Source of the DNA: Maribacter sp. | Lineage (GTDB): Bacteria; Bacteroidota; Bacteroidia; Flavobacteriales; Flavobacteriaceae | Assembly: GCA_020629285.1 (NCBI GenBank) | Contig: JAHDDP010000026.1 | Span: 1 to 44,986 of the forward strand | Direction: 5' to 3' | Length of the DNA: 44,986 nucleotides | Part shown: piece by piece, positions 9,231 to 18,846 of the stretch | Layout: the number at the start of each line of letters is the position of its first letter | Position numbering within the stretch: the stretch's first letter is position 1 | Notes under the pieces: model-generated | What the model saw: only the letters and a program-made list of their open reading frames with translations | What the model was told of the DNA's origin: nothing | Databases searched by the model: none | Position numbers and translations under genes: made by a program

Positions 9231-9968
9231 CTATTTTTCTAACTCTACCTCGATAACCATAGACTCTGGATCCTTCATCATCTCCAAGAAGTTTACTTCA
9301 TGAATCATAGTTTTTCCATCCATTGAAAATGTAGCCTCTTCAATATTGGTAGATTTCACCCTTCTTGGAAAATGATACTTAAATGTATATGTAGACCCAG
9401 ATAAAAACATTTCGGCACTTGCCAAGCTGTCTATACTTTGTTCAAACAATTCTTGATTTAAGATAACGGTCTCACGCTTAAATGTATTTTTTTTAAAACT
9501 ATAATTAACAGTAGTTGTTTCTTCTGTTGCACCACCGGGCATTGTCTTACCACCAGCAACCGGACCTATCGAACTTGCATTTTGGAAAGCGTTGAACGCA
9601 TCATTAACTTCTGACACTTTCTTAAAGTCTGTAAACATATTAAAATTCATGACTCCGCCTTCTGGATCTACTATCATACGTAAGCTGAAAGGTTCTAATT
9701 TTTTAAGCTTAGCTTGCTCTTCTGGCGACAACTGCGCTATACTATCCTTTTTCTCTCGCAATAAGTCTTTAAAAACCAACGTAGAATCTATTGCTTTATC
9801 CAATTCCGTTGAATCGGTTTCGGGTATCATTTGCATCATCTCATCACCATCGAAAAGAATGCTCATTTTACCTGACCCGTCTTCGTTGAAATAAATTTCT
9901 TCCGTAAAATTACAAGCAGCAATACATACTGTTATAACAATAACAGCTAATATTTTAAAAAGTCTCAT
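9231..9968 (-). CDS. Conserved lipoprotein of unknown function
   Basis: The signal peptide ends in IAAC, so Cys19 is the likely lipidation site and the protein sits in the envelope. The mature part of about 227 residues begins NFTEEIYFNEDGSGKMSI. It contains a charged helical segment (about 50-95, rich in Lys/Glu) and a beta-rich C-terminal part ending MVIEVELEK. The opening pattern 'xExxxFxxDGSGxxSxxFD' is one I associate with flavobacterial lipoproteins annotated only as hypothetical. It lies 26 bases before lipB on the same strand and 11 bases after the small YqaE/Pmp3 gene, so the three could be one transcript. Confidence 0.75.
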   Translation of the reverse strand: MRLFKILAVIVITVCIAACNFTEEIYFNEDGSGKMSILFDGDEMMQMIPETDSTELDKAIDSTLVFKDLLREKKDSIAQLSPEEQAKLKKLEPFSLRMIVDPEGGVMNFNMFTDFKKVSEVNDAFNAFQNASSIGPVAGGKTMPGGATEETTTVNYSFKKNTFKRETVILNQELFEQSIDSLASAEMFLSGSTYTFKYHFPRRVKSTNIEEATFSMDGKTMIHEVNFLEMMKDPESMVIEVELEK

Positions 9969-9979
9969 GTGTTTTGGTT

Positions 9980-10135
9980 CTAGTTAGGATTATTCAATAT
10001 GACCAATGCAGCGATTACACCTGGCACCCAGCCGCAAAAAGTCAAAAGTAGAACAATTACAAAAGAACCGCAACCTTTACCAAGAACTGCTAAAGGTGGA
10101 AAAAAAATGGCTAGTAATACTCTAATTAAACTCAT
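9980..10135 (-). CDS. YqaE/Pmp3 (UPF0057) small membrane protein
   Basis: This short gene codes for 51 residues: MSLIRVLLAIFFPPLAVL, then a GKGCGSF turn, then VIVLLLTFCGWVPGVIAAL and ending VILNNPN. Two membrane helices separated by a short Gly/Cys turn, with the IFFPPLAV and GWVPGVIHA/AAL-type signatures, define the Pmp3/YqaE proteolipid family, whose members are about 50-60 residues long. The family is linked in yeast and plants to membrane potential and salt or cold stress; its bacterial role is unclear. The ATG at 10135 gives the full family length. It precedes the lipoprotein gene by 11 bases. Confidence 0.9.
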   Translation of the reverse strand: MSLIRVLLAIFFPPLAVLGKGCGSFVIVLLLTFCGWVPGVIAALVILNNPN

Positions 10136-10231
10136 TTGATTATTATTTTGATTGATTGATGTACCTTATAAGTCGCAATTGTAAACACTTTGTTACAAAA
10201 TCAGCTAATTTTATTGACCAGAACGCTACCA

Positions 10232-11284
10232 ATGCTCAGAACAATATTCTTTATTCTTACTCTCTTTTCCTGCTTTATAGCTTCATCTCAATATAAATTT
10301 GAGGGTCAGATTGCAGACCTACAAAGCGAAAAAACCATTTACTTATCCATCATTGAAGATTACAGGAAGTTTGGTAGAATATCAATGGAACAGATTCTCA
10401 AAAAAACAACTACCGATTCTTTAGGATATTTCAAATTTACCGGAGATAATCTTATCGATGAAAATAGAGTCTATAGAATACACTTAGATGATTGTTCTGA
10501 GGCTTCTGTAAACTCCGAACACTTCTTTGGAAGCTGTGAGTTTAGTAGAAATGTTCTTTTTATTGCCAATAATAACGACACCATTAACTTCCCAACATCA
10601 TTTGCCAATGAAGTACTTTGTGAAATTACCTCAACCAATAGTAAGTCTGCCGCATTTTTAAATATTGACGTTTTGAAGGAAGAAATGGCTTTTGACTTTA
10701 ATGAATTTAGAAGCGCAGCGAATAAAAAACTGAATTCCAAAAAGTGGTTCAAGACTTTACAGAAGTATGGAGAAAATTTAAACGAACCCTTAGCTGAACT
10801 ATATATTTTCGATTTCTTGTCAGATAAGCGAAACGAAACATATGCCTATTATCTGAAAAATATTGAGAACACAAATTATTATGATGAACTTGGCGAAAGA
10901 CTAGTAACCAAATACCCTAATGCGTCCTTTACAGAGTTGTATTTAAATGATATAACTATAGATCAACAAGTAGCCAATAGAAATTCGCCTAGCTCTAATT
11001 TCTATAAATGGTTGATACCTGCTTTGCTTATACTATCTATTTTATTGAATATATATTTAATTCTGAGACAAAAAAGACATTCACGAACCCTACAAAACCA
11101 GTCTTTAGCAAGGCTCACCGAGCAAGAAAATAACATTATACAACAAATTCTAGAAAATAAAACCAATAAGGAGATTGCTGCAATTATGTTTATCAGTGTA
11201 AGCACCGTAAAAACCCACATTAACAACGTCTACAAGAAATTAGAGATATCTTCAAGAGATGAAATAAAGCAACGTTTTCAATAA
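10232..11284 (+). CDS. Membrane-anchored LuxR/GerE-type transcriptional regulator
   Basis: This is probably a one-component regulator that senses in the periplasm and binds DNA in the cytoplasm. The ATG at 10232 is chosen over an upstream TTG because it starts a signal or anchor segment (MLRTIFFILTLFSCFIASSQ). Residues 21-255 are predicted periplasmic; their start, a Q-x-KFEGQI strand pattern followed by TTTDSLGYFKFTG, resembles the DUF4369 domain found before some thiol-disulfide oxidoreductases. A membrane helix is at about 260-280 (WLIPALLILSILLNIYLIL) and is followed by RQKRHSR. The GerE helix-turn-helix is at 295-350 (LTEQENNIIQQILENKTNKEIA, STVKTHINNVYKKL). Residues 1-20 may be cleaved. 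Its targets are unknown; the exported thioredoxin-fold gene 108 bases downstream is a candidate. Confidence 0.85.
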   Translation: MLRTIFFILTLFSCFIASSQYKFEGQIADLQSEKTIYLSIIEDYRKFGRISMEQILKKTTTDSLGYFKFTGDNLIDENRVYRIHLDDCSEASVNSEHFFGSCEFSRNVLFIANNNDTINFPTSFANEVLCEITSTNSKSAAFLNIDVLKEEMAFDFNEFRSAANKKLNSKKWFKTLQKYGENLNEPLAELYIFDFLSDKRNETYAYYLKNIENTNYYDELGERLVTKYPNASFTELYLNDITIDQQVANRNSPSSNFYKWLIPALLILSILLNIYLILRQKRHSRTLQNQSLARLTEQENNIIQQILENKTNKEIAAIMFISVSTVKTHINNVYKKLEISSRDEIKQRFQ

Positions 11285-11392
11285 TTATATTTAAATATCC
11301 ACCTAGGTTCTAGTACTCATTTCCACCCCACGAAATCAATTTTGTTTTAACAATTTCAAGAATTTTCAGGTCTAATCTAAAAACCGAAAATC

Positions 11393-11956
11393 ATGAAATT
11401 ATCATTTCTATTAACCACTCTATTATTCAGCTTTTACTTAACGAGCTTCTCCCAGCATACAAACCAAGAGGTAATCTTAGAAAACCAACAACCCTTTTTA
11501 TTAGGAGAAATTACGGCGAAGGCACTTTCATCTAACTCCTACCGATCATGGTATGAACAAAACTTTGAAAATTATGAAGCCGACCAAAACAAAATTGATG
11601 TTCTTAAAGACAAACTATCTTCATTTAATATTTTAGTCTTTATGGGCACCTGGTGCGGCGATAGTAAACGTGAAGTACCAAGATTTCTTAAAATTCTAGA
11701 ATTAGCAGACTTCCCCCTTGAGAACTTAAAAATAGTTGCGCTAGACAAACGAAAAGAATCTTACAAGAAAAGCCCAAAAGGTGAAGAGTGGGGATTGAAC
11801 ATCCGCAGGGTTCCCACATTTATTTTTTATAAGAACGGAAAAGAGGTGAATAGAATTATTGAAACGCCTGTTACTTCGCTAGAAGACGATATCTTAAAAA
11901 TTATTTTAAAACAAGAGTACATACCCAATTACACATCATCATTACATTTCGATTAG
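11393..11956 (+). CDS. Exported thioredoxin-fold protein with CGDS motif
   Basis: An N-terminal signal peptide (ending near SFSQ, residue 21) exports the protein to the periplasm. The thioredoxin fold is visible from about residue 75: NILVFMGTWCGDSKREVP (Cys88), then KIVALD and the cis-Pro loop RRVPTFIFYKNGKEVNRI. The active site is CGDS in place of CxxC, leaving one cysteine, so a classical dithiol/disulfide exchange is not possible. A TlpA-like scaffold, monothiol or binding role is more likely. I recognise this CGDS variant as a recurring type in Bacteroidota. It follows the membrane-bound regulator whose sensor part itself recalls a domain of thiol-oxidoreductase proteins. Confidence 0.85.
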   Translation: MKLSFLLTTLLFSFYLTSFSQHTNQEVILENQQPFLLGEITAKALSSNSYRSWYEQNFENYEADQNKIDVLKDKLSSFNILVFMGTWCGDSKREVPRFLKILELADFPLENLKIVALDKRKESYKKSPKGEEWGLNIRRVPTFIFYKNGKEVNRIIETPVTSLEDDILKIILKQEYIPNYTSSLHFD

Positions 11957-12040
11957 AATCATCAATCGATAACCTGTATTTAATTGAGTATCTTATGCTA
12001 ACTTTTAGAACCTTTACAATAGTTATTACGTTAAGTAAAC

Positions 12041-12766
12041 ATGAAATACTCACACATGCTTTATAATTTGACCTTAGTTACTTTTCTATTTAGCTTTTTA
12101 ACATCATGCAGTCAAACCGAAGAAATAAGGTCAGAACAAATAGGGAACGTTACAATTAATGAAGAAATCATTACCTACTTAGCTCTTGGCGATAGTTATA
12201 CGGTTGGGGAGAGCGTTGCTTTTGAAGATAGTTTTCCCGCTCAGTTAAGTACAGAAATAGAGAAAACCAAAAATCGTGTGGTCAATACGACCGTTATTGC
12301 ACAAACCGGCTGGAGAACAGACGAACTTATCGCCTCTATTGGCAATCGAGAATCTGCAGATTATAATTTGGTAACGTTGTTGATCGGTGTAAACAACCAG
12401 TTTCAGTCTAGACCATTTTCTCAATATGAAGCCGAATTTGAAATATTATTGAATAAAGCTATCAGCCTAGCTGGCAATGATTCCAATAAGGTAATCGTTC
12501 TTTCAATTCCTGATTACTATTTTACCCCATACGGACAAAGTAATGGTAATGAACTAATCTCAATTCAACTTGACGGATACAACAATTTTGCAAAATCTAC
12601 AGCGAAAGCAAAAGGAGTTACTTTTCTTGATATTACGGATATTACCCGAAGAGGATTAGACGAAAAAGAATTGGTAGCCAATGACGGTTTGCACCCATCG
12701 GCACTAGCATATCAAAAATTTGTTGAAAGACTCTATCCTTTAGTGTCCACAAGATTGAAAGATTAA
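12041..12766 (+). CDS. SGNH/GDSL-family hydrolase lipoprotein
   Basis: This is an envelope esterase or lipase of the SGNH superfamily. The signal peptide ends in SFLTSC with Cys23 as the likely lipidated residue. Block I is ALGDSYTVGE with the nucleophile Ser52; the oxyanion Asn lies in LIGVNNQFQ (block III); block V is NDGLHPS with Asp215 and His218. All catalytic residues are present. The length of 241 residues is typical. An in-frame ATG five codons later (12056) would also give a signal peptide. It is 39 bases before lysS, but lysS has its own promoter. The substrate is unknown; deacetylation of cell-surface glycans or lipid esters are the usual choices. Confidence 0.87.
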   Translation: MKYSHMLYNLTLVTFLFSFLTSCSQTEEIRSEQIGNVTINEEIITYLALGDSYTVGESVAFEDSFPAQLSTEIEKTKNRVVNTTVIAQTGWRTDELIASIGNRESADYNLVTLLIGVNNQFQSRPFSQYEAEFEILLNKAISLAGNDSNKVIVLSIPDYYFTPYGQSNGNELISIQLDGYNNFAKSTAKAKGVTFLDITDITRRGLDEKELVANDGLHPSALAYQKFVERLYPLVSTRLKD

Positions 12767-12785
12767 GACATATCGATTATATTTG
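12755..12785 (+). promoter_or_regulatory. lysS promoter (TTG-N20-TATATTTG)
   Basis: A -33 TTG (12755-12757) is followed after 20 bases by a perfect -7 box TATATTTG (12778-12785), in line with the flavobacterial rule TTG-N17-23-TAnnTTTG. The predicted leader before the lysS ATG is under 20 bases. The -33 element overlaps the end of the SGNH hydrolase gene. Confidence 0.7.
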
Positions 12786-12805
12786 CCAGCTAAATAAACG
12801 TCGGC

Positions 12806-14494
12806 ATGCAATTATCGGAGCAAGAGCTTATCAGAAGAGAGAAATTAGACAAATTAAGAGCACTGGGTATCAATCCTTATCCTGCTGCTTTATATCCTGT
12901 AAATTCCACATCAGAAAGTATAAAATCTGACTATGAAGAAGGCAAGCAGGTAATTGTTGCCGGTAGACTTATGTCTCGTCGTATTCAAGGTAAGGCCTCT
13001 TTTGCCGAGCTACAAGATAGTACTGGTAGAATTCAGGTATATTTCAATAGAGATGAAATTTGCCCTGGCGAAGACAAAACCTTGTATAACGATGTTTACA
13101 AGAAGTTGCTGGATATTGGTGATATCATTGGTATTGAAGGTGAGCTTTTTACCACTCAGGTAGGTGAAAAAACGATTATGGTGAAGAAATTTACCATGCT
13201 AAGCAAATCGCTAAGACCTTTACCATTACCTAAAAAAGATGCCGAAGGCAAAGTATATGACGAATTCAATGACCCTGAATTACGTTACCGCCAACGTTAT
13301 GTTGATTTAGTAGTGAACCCAAAGGTGAAAGAGAATTTTATTAAAAGAACGAAAATCACCAATAGTATTCGTGAATTTTATAACGCAGCCGGTTATTTGG
13401 AAGTAGAGACTCCGATTTTACAGCCTATACCTGGTGGTGCAACTGCTCGTCCGTTTCTAACGCATCATAATGCATTAAACATTCCTTTATATTTAAGAAT
13501 CGCCAACGAGCTTTACTTAAAGAGGTTAATTGTTGGTGGTTTTGATGGTGTTTATGAATTCTCCAAGGATTTTAGAAACGAAGGAATGGACCGTACCCAT
13601 AACCCAGAATTTACCGTAATGGAATTGTATGTTGCATACAAAGATTACAACTGGATGATGGATACCACAGAGAAACTATTGGAGAAAATTGCGCTGGATT
13701 CTAACGGTACTACGAAAGTTACCGTTGGTGAAAACGAAATTGAATTTAAAGCTCCGTACGCTCGTGTGCCAATTTTAGAAGCTATAAAAATACATACAGG
13801 TTATGATGTTGCAGGTATGCCTGAGGACGAACTTCGCGAAACTGCCAAGAAACTAGGTCTGGAAGTTGACGAAACAATGGGTATCGGTAAACTTATCGAT
13901 GAAATATTCGGTGAAAAATGTGAGCACTTCTATGTGCAACCAACATTTATTACGGACTACCCAAAAGAAATGAGTCCGCTAACCAAAGAACACAGAGACA
14001 ACCCGGCTTTGACAGAGCGTTTTGAGCTAATGGTAAATGGTAAAGAGCTTGCTAACGCTTACTCTGAGCTTAATGACCCTATAGACCAAAGAGAGCGTTT
14101 CGAAGAACAATTAAAGCTGTCTGAAAAGGGAGATGACGAGGCAATGTTCATTGATCAAGATTTTCTTAGAGCTTTGGAATATGGTATGCCTCCAACTTCC
14201 GGTATTGGTATCGGTATTGATCGTTTAGTTATGTTGATGACCAATAATGCATCTATACAAGAAGTATTATTCTTCCCTCAAATGAGACCAGAGAAGAAAC
14301 CTTTACAATTGTCTGACAATGAAAAGGTAATTTTTGATATTCTAAAAGGCGAAAAGAAAATGGAACTTGACGCCCTTAAAACGAAAGCGGATTTAAGTAA
14401 TAAAGCTTGGGACAAAGGGATAAAAGGGATTACAAAGCAACAGTTGGCTAAAATCTATAAAGAAGAGGACGTTCTTTTAGTGGAAATTTTATAA
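12806..14494 (+). CDS. lysS: Lysyl-tRNA synthetase, class II
   Basis: It charges tRNA-Lys. The N-terminal OB-fold anticodon-binding domain is at about 50-150 ([23 protein letters not shown]). Class II motif 1 follows near 190 ([29 protein letters not shown]), motif 2 near 250 ([20 protein letters not shown]) and motif 3 near 475 ([13 protein letters not shown]). The length of 562 residues exceeds the usual 500 because of a C-terminal extension of about 60 residues (from [17 protein letters not shown]) that looks like a small winged-helix-like module; such tails occur in Bacteroidota LysRS. The ATG at 12806 lies just after a good promoter. Confidence 0.97.
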   Translation: MQLSEQELIRREKLDKLRALGINPYPAALYPVNSTSESIKSDYEEGKQVIVAGRLMSRRIQGKASFAELQDSTGRIQVYFNRDEICPGEDKTLYNDVYKKLLDIGDIIGIEGELFTTQVGEKTIMVKKFTMLSKSLRPLPLPKKDAEGKVYDEFNDPELRYRQRYVDLVVNPKVKENFIKRTKITNSIREFYNAAGYLEVETPILQPIPGGATARPFLTHHNALNIPLYLRIANELYLKRLIVGGFDGVYEFSKDFRNEGMDRTHNPEFTVMELYVAYKDYNWMMDTTEKLLEKIALDSNGTTKVTVGENEIEFKAPYARVPILEAIKIHTGYDVAGMPEDELRETAKKLGLEVDETMGIGKLIDEIFGEKCEHFYVQPTFITDYPKEMSPLTKEHRDNPALTERFELMVNGKELANAYSELNDPIDQRERFEEQLKLSEKGDDEAMFIDQDFLRALEYGMPPTSGIGIGIDRLVMLMTNNASIQEVLFFPQMRPEKKPLQLSDNEKVIFDILKGEKKMELDALKTKADLSNKAWDKGIKGITKQQLAKIYKEEDVLLVEIL

Positions 14495-14552
14495 TAGTCA
14501 TTTCAAGGAACGGTAAAAAATAGTAGCTTAGAAGCTGGCAAAACCAACCAGC

Positions 14553-15983
14553 ATGAATCTAAGTAGTAAAATAGGTCTGTTTACAGGTCCTATCATATTT
14601 TTCATTCTTATTTCTTTACCCGATGTACTCATCTCAGAAAATGCAGACGCCGTCATAGCTGTTGCACTTTGGATGGTTATTTGGTGGGTTACCGAAGCGG
14701 TTTCTATTTCTGTAACCGCATTGCTGCCCTTGTTGCTATTTCCTATTTTAAAAGTAATGCCCATTGGTGATGTTGGAGCAAACTACGGGAGCCCAATAGT
14801 TTTTCTATTCTTTGGGGGTTTTGTCATGGCGTTGGCTTTAGAAAAAGTCAATCTTCATAAACGTATTGCCTTAAACATCATTAGACTTACGGGTACAACA
14901 GCGAATAAAGTAGTTCTCGGTTTTATGATCGCTACCGCTGTTTTAAGTATGTGGATCAGTAATACGGCGAGTACCGTAGTCATGTTACCCATTGCCATGT
15001 CGGTTATTAACCTACTCATAGAAGATGAAGACGGATTTACAAAACGAGACCGAAACTTTGCCTTAAGCGTGATGTTAGGTATTGCCTTTGCTGCCAACGC
15101 TGGTGGAATTGCAACTGTTATTGGCACGCCCCCAAATTCAGTTCTAATTGGCTTACTAGAAAATGAATACAATATTGAAATATCATTTTTAAAATGGATG
15201 ATCATTGGGCTTCCGTTTTCCCTTATCATGATTTCCATTTGCTATTTTGTTCTGGTAAAAGTGTTTTTTCCTACTCAGGGTTTAAAATTTAAAGCTTCAA
15301 AAACCATAATTCATGAAGAGCTAGAAAAATTAGGTCCTACTTCCGGGAAAGAAAAAATGGTGCTTATCATTTTCGGAGTTACTATTTTCTTATGGGTGTT
15401 TAGAACTTTGATCAATTCCATATTTCCAAGCTTAGGCTTATCTGATACACTAATCAGCATGTTTGCCGCCATTGCCCTATTTACGTTACCATTCAATCTT
15501 AAAAAAGGTGATTTTATTTTAGAATGGAAAGATACCCAGAAACTAGCCTGGGGAATTCTTATTTTATTTGGTGGCGGACTCTCATTAGCCAAAGGCATGT
15601 CGGTTTCTGGTATCGTCGATTTAGTAGCTGAAGTTATTGGGCAAAGCGACCTTAGTATTCTACTAACGGCATCTTTATTGATTTTGTTAATGTTGTTTAT
15701 GACAGAGCTGATGAGTAACGTAGCACTTGTAGCAGTTCTTGCCCCAGTAGTGGCAGGTATCGCAATCGGTCTAGGCTTACCTATAACATATTTATTGATA
15801 CCAATAACCATTGCCAGCAGCTGTGCTTTTATGTTACCTATGGCAACACCACCAAACGCAATAGTCTTTGCTAGCGGTTATATAAAAGTCCACGAAATGG
15901 CACGCGCAGGAATAATTCTTAATCTTATTGCAGTGCTCTTATTAATTGGATTATTTCAATTTGTGCTGCCATTATTATTCTAG
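14553..15983 (+). CDS. DASS/SLC13-family sodium-coupled dicarboxylate transporter
   Basis: This is an inner-membrane carrier that imports C4-dicarboxylates, citrate-like acids or sulfate with sodium. The 476 residues form about 11-12 membrane segments. The two SNT-type sodium/substrate motifs of the DASS family are present as ISNTASTVVMLPIA (about 133-146) and TELMSNVALVAVLAPV (about 385-400); each is followed by a Pro-rich hairpin, including GTPPNSVLIG and ATPPNAIVFASGY. The second repeat has SNV in place of SNT, which is common. It follows lysS by 58 bases and is closed by a hairpin. Confidence 0.93.
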   Translation: MNLSSKIGLFTGPIIFFILISLPDVLISENADAVIAVALWMVIWWVTEAVSISVTALLPLLLFPILKVMPIGDVGANYGSPIVFLFFGGFVMALALEKVNLHKRIALNIIRLTGTTANKVVLGFMIATAVLSMWISNTASTVVMLPIAMSVINLLIEDEDGFTKRDRNFALSVMLGIAFAANAGGIATVIGTPPNSVLIGLLENEYNIEISFLKWMIIGLPFSLIMISICYFVLVKVFFPTQGLKFKASKTIIHEELEKLGPTSGKEKMVLIIFGVTIFLWVFRTLINSIFPSLGLSDTLISMFAAIALFTLPFNLKKGDFILEWKDTQKLAWGILILFGGGLSLAKGMSVSGIVDLVAEVIGQSDLSILLTASLLILLMLFMTELMSNVALVAVLAPVVAGIAIGLGLPITYLLIPITIASSCAFMLPMATPPNAIVFASGYIKVHEMARAGIILNLIAVLLLIGLFQFVLPLLF

Positions 15984-15999
15984 CAATTTTCTTAAATAA

Positions 16000-16029
16000 A
16001 TAAAGCCCTTACCATAGCAAGGGCTTTAT
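16000..16029 (+). terminator. Terminator hairpin after the DASS transporter
   Basis: A perfect 11-bp stem (16000-16010 with 16019-16029, core aagccctt/aagggctt) has an 8-base loop. The T tract is short, so strength is uncertain. Confidence 0.65.
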
Positions 16030-16176
16030 AAGCGACTAATTCAGAATTAACAAATGTTTATTCCTACTTAATAGACGCCTTTCATTCAGCATTGTTACAA
16101 ATAGGCTTAAGAAATTATTAACTATTTGTTACAGATATTATTTCAATCTTTGAAAGATTACCAAACTAACTCACAA

Positions 16177-18666
16177 ATGAAAAGAAAATTACTAGTAAAA
16201 TTATTGCTGTTTGTATGTGTTTTCGGTTACCAAAATGCCGAAGCCCAAATTTTTAAGAAAAAGAAAAAAGATACGGAGCAAGAATCTAAAAAACCTTCAA
16301 AAGATAAAATTCAACCTTACAATAAAGTGATCACTAAAGATGCCGTAAGTGATGCGGGACTTTTTACTACCCACGTAGTTGACGAGAATCACTTTTTTGA
16401 AATTCCAGATTCACTGTTTAACAAAGAAATGTTGATGGTAAGTCGTATTTCTAAAACTGCCTCAGGTATTGGTTTTGGTGGCGGAAAAATAAACACTCAG
16501 GTTTTACGATGGGAAAAGAAAGATAAAAAAGTATTGCTTCGTGTAGTATCCCATGACGTAGTGGCGGCAGATTCTTTACCTGTACATGAAGCCGTTGTAA
16601 ATTCAAATTTTGAACCAGTTTTATACTCATTCGATATAAAGGCTGTTCAGAAAGATTCACTTAACCCAACTACTGTCATAGAAGTAAACGATATTTTCAC
16701 TAAGGATACCAAAGCTCTAGGTATGCCTGAAAGATTTAGAAAAAGATATAAAGTATCTCGTTTAGATGAAGGCAGAGGCTATATTGAATCTATCAAAAGT
16801 TACCCTTTAAATGTTGAAGTACGCCATGTAAAGACGTATTTAGCAAGTGCAGCACCAAGCAACCAAACCCTTGGTTCTATTTCCGTCGAAATCAACAACT
16901 CAATGGTGCTGTTACCTGAAGAACAAATGAAACGCAGATATTTTGATGAACGTGTAGGATGGTTCTCTAGAGGCCAGGTTGATTACGGTTTAGAAGCTCA
17001 AGAGAGTAAGACCGTTAAATTTCTTGATAGATGGCGTTTAGAAGTAAAAGATGAAGATCTTGAAAAATATAAGAACGGTAAACTTGTAGAACCTAAAAAA
17101 CAAATTGTCTATTATGTTGATAGAGCTACACCAAAAAAATGGGTGCCGTTCATTAAACAAGGTATAGAAGATTGGCAAGTTGCCTTTGAAGAGGCTGGTT
17201 TTAAAAATGCAATTATTGCTAAAGAGCCGCCTTCTGTAGAGGAGGATCCAGAATGGTCTCCAGAAGATATTCGTTATTCCGTAGTACGTTATTTAGCTTC
17301 ACCAATACCAAATGCAAACGGACCTCATGTTAGTGATCCTCGTAGTGGCGAAATTTTAGAGTCTGACATTAACTGGTACCATAATGTAATGACCTTGTTG
17401 AGAAACTGGTACTTTGTACAAACAGCAGCTATTAATCCTGCGGCTAGAAGCGTTTCTTTCGATGATGACGTAATGGGTCGCCTAATTCGCTTTGTGTCGT
17501 CTCATGAAGTTGGGCACACCTTAGGTTTACCACATAACATGGGTAGTAGTGTTGCTTATCCTGTAGATTCGCTTCGTTCTAAAAACTTTACAAAGAAATT
17601 TGGCACCGCTCCATCGATTATGGATTATGCGCGTTTTAACTATATAGCTCAACCCGGCGATGAAGGCGTTGCTTTAATGCCAGATATCGGTGTTTATGAT
17701 AAATATGCAATTAAATGGGGATACAAGCCTATTTTAAACACTACTGCAGAAGAAGAAAAATCTACTCTAGACAAATGGATCCTTGCACACGCAGGTGACC
17801 CTCTATATCGTTTTGGACACCAACAGGTAGGTGATATCGTTGATCCTAGCTCACAAACCGAAGATTTAGGTGACGATGCCATGAAAGCTAGTGAGTATGG
17901 TATTGCCAATCTTAAAAGGATTGTACCAAAATTAATTGAGTGGACCGCAGAGGACGGTAAGACTTATGAAGATCTGGACAAGTTATACGGTCAGGTATTC
18001 TCTCAATTCAATAGATACATGGGGCATGTCTCGAATAACATTGGCGGAGTTTATGAAAACCATAAGACCTACGATCAAGAAGGTGCCGTCTATACAGCAG
18101 TAGCTAAAGAAAAACAACAAAGAGCGATGGCCTTTCTTCATGAACAGCTATTCAATACCCCAATGTGGATGCTTGACCAAGATATTTTGGAACGCACAGA
18201 GTACTCTGGCTTCTTAGAGCAAATGCGTTCTATGCAAGTACGTACACTAAACAATGTATTAAGCTTAGGGAAGATGGCTAGGTTAATTGAAAATGAGACC
18301 ATAGATAAGTCTGAAGCATATACACTTGCTCAAATGATGAGCGAATTAAGAAAAGGAATATGGTCTGAAGCTAAAAATGGCAAAGCCGTAGATACCTACA
18401 GAAGAAACTTGCAAAAAGCACATATAGATCGTTTAGCATATTTATTAACAGCAGACAATCAAGCCAAAGCTTCTGATTTCGGTGGCTACAGAAAATCAAC
18501 AGTTGTCAACACTAGCCAATCTGACATTAGGACTATTGCAAGGGCAGAACTGAACATTTTAAAGCGCGATATTAGAAATGCACGAAATAGAACCTCTGAT
18601 TTGATGACAAAATATCATTACGACGATGTTTTTGAGCGTATTAACGTCATTTTAGACCCTAAATAA
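16177..18666 (+). CDS. Secreted zinc-dependent metalloprotease (DUF5117/DUF4953 type)
   Basis: This is a large exported protein with a zincin catalytic site. The ATG at 16177 is chosen over an upstream TTG because it starts a Lys-rich signal peptide that ends near NAEAQ. The zinc motif HEVGHTLGLPH places the ligands at His443, His447 and His453 with catalytic Glu444, the metzincin HExxHxxGxxH pattern; the Met-turn may be the SIMDYARFNY stretch that follows. The N-terminal half, with VSRISKTASGIGFGGGKINTQVLRWEK, matches the DUF5118/DUF5117 regions that precede this catalytic domain in Bacteroidota. The total is 829 residues. Its substrate is unknown. It is monocistronic between two hairpins. 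Confidence 0.9.
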   Translation: MKRKLLVKLLLFVCVFGYQNAEAQIFKKKKKDTEQESKKPSKDKIQPYNKVITKDAVSDAGLFTTHVVDENHFFEIPDSLFNKEMLMVSRISKTASGIGFGGGKINTQVLRWEKKDKKVLLRVVSHDVVAADSLPVHEAVVNSNFEPVLYSFDIKAVQKDSLNPTTVIEVNDIFTKDTKALGMPERFRKRYKVSRLDEGRGYIESIKSYPLNVEVRHVKTYLASAAPSNQTLGSISVEINNSMVLLPEEQMKRRYFDERVGWFSRGQVDYGLEAQESKTVKFLDRWRLEVKDEDLEKYKNGKLVEPKKQIVYYVDRATPKKWVPFIKQGIEDWQVAFEEAGFKNAIIAKEPPSVEEDPEWSPEDIRYSVVRYLASPIPNANGPHVSDPRSGEILESDINWYHNVMTLLRNWYFVQTAAINPAARSVSFDDDVMGRLIRFVSSHEVGHTLGLPHNMGSSVAYPVDSLRSKNFTKKFGTAPSIMDYARFNYIAQPGDEGVALMPDIGVYDKYAIKWGYKPILNTTAEEEKSTLDKWILAHAGDPLYRFGHQQVGDIVDPSSQTEDLGDDAMKASEYGIANLKRIVPKLIEWTAEDGKTYEDLDKLYGQVFSQFNRYMGHVSNNIGGVYENHKTYDQEGAVYTAVAKEKQQRAMAFLHEQLFNTPMWMLDQDILERTEYSGFLEQMRSMQVRTLNNVLSLGKMARLIENETIDKSEAYTLAQMMSELRKGIWSEAKNGKAVDTYRRNLQKAHIDRLAYLLTADNQAKASDFGGYRKSTVVNTSQSDIRTIARAELNILKRDIRNARNRTSDLMTKYHYDDVFERINVILDPK

Positions 18667-18765
18667 TCATACGTTTTATGATCGACAAAATGCACCTCTC
18701 GATGAACAACCAATATCATCGATGAATGAAATGTATTAACCACATTTTAAATATTCTAGACATCA

Positions 18766-18797
18766 AAAAAAGCCCATTACACAACAATGGGCTTTTT
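18766..18797 (+). terminator. Terminator after the metalloprotease gene
   Basis: The stem gcccatt/aatgggc (18772-18778 with 18786-18792) has a 7-base loop. It is flanked by A7 upstream and T5 downstream and lies about 100 bases after the metalloprotease stop. Confidence 0.8.
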
Positions 18798-18846
18798 CAT
18801 GCGTTATTCTTTTTTAGATTAGCAATGAATTTAAAACCCCCAAATC

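Noticed and set aside
10190-10231. Upstream TTG start for the LuxR-type regulator
   Set aside because: It would put polar residues before a clean signal or anchor that begins at the ATG at 10232.
14855-15811. Long open frames on the minus strand inside the DASS transporter gene
   Set aside because: They lie fully opposite a clear membrane transporter, have low-complexity Ile/Thr/Asn-rich translations and no family pattern.
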